Source: Candidatus Geothermocultor quzhuomuensis
Lineage (GTDB): Bacteria; Actinomycetota; Aquicultoria; Geothermocultorales; Geothermocultoraceae
DNA: 55,152 bases
Reading direction: 5' to 3'
Assembly: GCA_015711795.1 (NCBI GenBank)
Contig: JACVJC010000016.1
Span: 1-55,152, forward strand
The position numbers were made by a program, and so were the translations under genes. This document shows positions 54,271 through 55,152 of the stretch, piece by piece. The notes under the pieces were generated by a model. The model saw only the letters and a program-made list of their open reading frames with translations. It was not told the DNA's origin and did not search any database. The number at the start of each line of letters is the position of its first letter. The stretch's first letter is position 1.

Positions 54271-55152
54271 TTAATAATTATAGGTATTAACTGCGTCGTA
54301 CGCTACACCGCCTGGATGCTGAGTGCAGTCATTAACTTGATCTGTTGCACCCTTTGTCCAACAAGAACCTTTAGCTCCTGTTGTTCCAGTAGTGTGCCCA
54401 TTCCAGCAAGCGCCATTTAAGAAGCGGTTACCAATATAAGTTGCTCCATTAGGACCCTTTCCTTGATTAGTGCCGTGAATTCCACCTAAGGGATTGCCAG
54501 AAGCAGGAGTTTGAGCAAGCGAAGCATCACCACCGTGACAGTTCATGCAGTTAATGTCATATTTGTTGCTTTCAGTGATACATGAACCTCTTGCGTTACT
54601 ATGAGGCCAACGAGAAAGGTTATTAGGTCCAGCAGCAGGTTCAACACCACTTCTTCCATAGACATCCTCGCGGTGGCAGTTTAAGCAGAGGTTGTTTAAG
54701 TCAACTGCTGGCCAAGCTGATGAGTAGGAGTAAAGAGTGCCTTCACCTTTATAAAACTTAATGTTAGTATCGAGTGCCTTTAAGAGCCACTTTCTCGCAC
54801 TGCCATGAGGACCTCGGGCTGAATTTAAGGTTGAGTTATCATGACAATCAGAGCAAGTGATAATGGAATTAGCTTTGTAGGGTGGGACAAAGTTATTGCT
54901 TAAGCCAACATATTCAACATCATTAACAGTTCCAGTTATTATTTGACCACCACTTCCAGTTCTTTCCCAGGTTCCAGTTGAAATCCTGTGAGTACCTTCC
55001 CAGTTTGTTGAATTTAAACTTGGGCCAGGTTGGTTTTTCCCGATAGCAAAAATAGCATGGTGAGCATAGTTAGCTGGATTGAATTCTTTACCAATATCAG
55101 TTTGTTTGTAATCAGTAGTTGATGGGTCAGAAGCATCAGGTGGAGTGGTTCC
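54271..55152 (-). CDS. Multiheme cytochrome c, C-terminal 293 residues (cut by window edge)
   Basis: The frame is open from the right edge to a stop at 54271. Three CxxCH heme sites are visible at fragment residues 100-104 (CSDCH), 156-160 (CLNCH) and 202-206 (CMNCH). GTHRIS, PHGSAR, RWPHSN and GGIHGTN give His residues for distal ligation. A CWNGH near residue 249-253 looks like a heme site without the second Cys. The terminal 45 residues carry unpaired cysteines. It is likely exported and involved in extracytoplasmic electron transfer. The N-terminus, signal peptide and total heme number are outside the window. Confidence 0.9.
   Translation of the reverse strand, partial: GTTPPDASDPSTTDYKQTDIGKEFNPANYAHHAIFAIGKNQPGPSLNSTNWEGTHRISTGTWERTGSGGQIITGTVNDVEYVGLSNNFVPPYKANSIITCSDCHDNSTLNSARGPHGSARKWLLKALDTNIKFYKGEGTLYSYSSAWPAVDLNNLCLNCHREDVYGRSGVEPAAGPNNLSRWPHSNARGSCITESNKYDINCMNCHGGDASLAQTPASGNPLGGIHGTNQGKGPNGATYIGNRFLNGACWNGHTTGTTGAKGSCWTKGATDQVNDCTQHPGGVAYDAVNTYNY

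Overview
The window (about 55 kb, roughly 35-40 % GC by eye) looks like a chromosomal piece of an anaerobic, hydrogen-using bacterium, probably a deep-branching Actinomycetota. Reasons: the rpoC product carries the long charged coiled-coil stretch (about residues 140-235) typical of actinobacterial beta-prime subunits, a DivIVA protein is present, and the ribosomal/RNA polymerase gene order is bacterial. TTG and GTG starts are common. The lineage is inferred, not proven; a MAG origin is likely.

Region 1 (1-16.4 kb, all minus strand) is the classic informational block. It reads, in transcription order from high to low coordinates, tRNA-Tyr, tRNA-Thr, tRNA-Met, tuf, rpmG, tRNA-Trp, secE, nusG, rplK, rplA, an L10 leader RNA with a probable attenuator, rplJ, rplL, rpoB, rpoC, rpsL, rpsG, fusA and the start of a second tuf. 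Consensus sigma-70 type promoters with 17-bp spacers can be read before the tuf, rplJ, rpoB and rpsL units.

Region 2 (16.4-28.5 kb, minus) holds a B12-type radical SAM enzyme, DivIVA, ferredoxin, flavodoxin, a second tRNA-Thr, ricT and holB. It continues with a tightly overlapped operon topA (archaeal-like) - mdh - fumA - MFS transporter - fumB - tmk.

Region 3 (28.0-33.7 kb, minus) is a hydrogenase operon: tatA, tatC, a Tat-exported [NiFe] hydrogenase small and large subunit, maturation protease, hypA, hypB and an HD-domain protein. Region 4 (33.8-42.6 kb, minus) has a phosphoribosyltransferase, a TPR protein, an amidohydrolase that may be the futalosine-pathway deaminase, and a polyprenyl diphosphate synthase. 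It also has an operon joining an Asp-motif-less polyprenyl synthase homologue to a B12-radical SAM enzyme, then a second B12-radical SAM enzyme and a small membrane protein. This region suggests quinone or isoprenoid-lipid chemistry.

Region 5 (42.8-55.2 kb, both strands) combines two polyprenyl-phosphate-sugar-synthase-like GT2 enzymes, two PMT-like GT-C glycosyltransferases, CcsA and ResB for cytochrome c assembly, a fused MFS/spermidine-synthase-like protein, a secreted beta-propeller and the C-terminal part of a multiheme cytochrome c. Together with region 3 this suggests periplasmic H2 oxidation feeding a quinone pool and extracytoplasmic, perhaps extracellular, electron transfer, with a linked protein glycosylation system.

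The most promising leads are the degenerate prenyl synthase/radical SAM operon, the glycosylation/cytochrome neighbourhood, the very short C-terminal tail of the hydrogenase large subunit, the archaeal-like topoisomerase, leaderless promoters (one reading into an 18-codon leader peptide), and small period-7 repeat arrays hugging gene ends.
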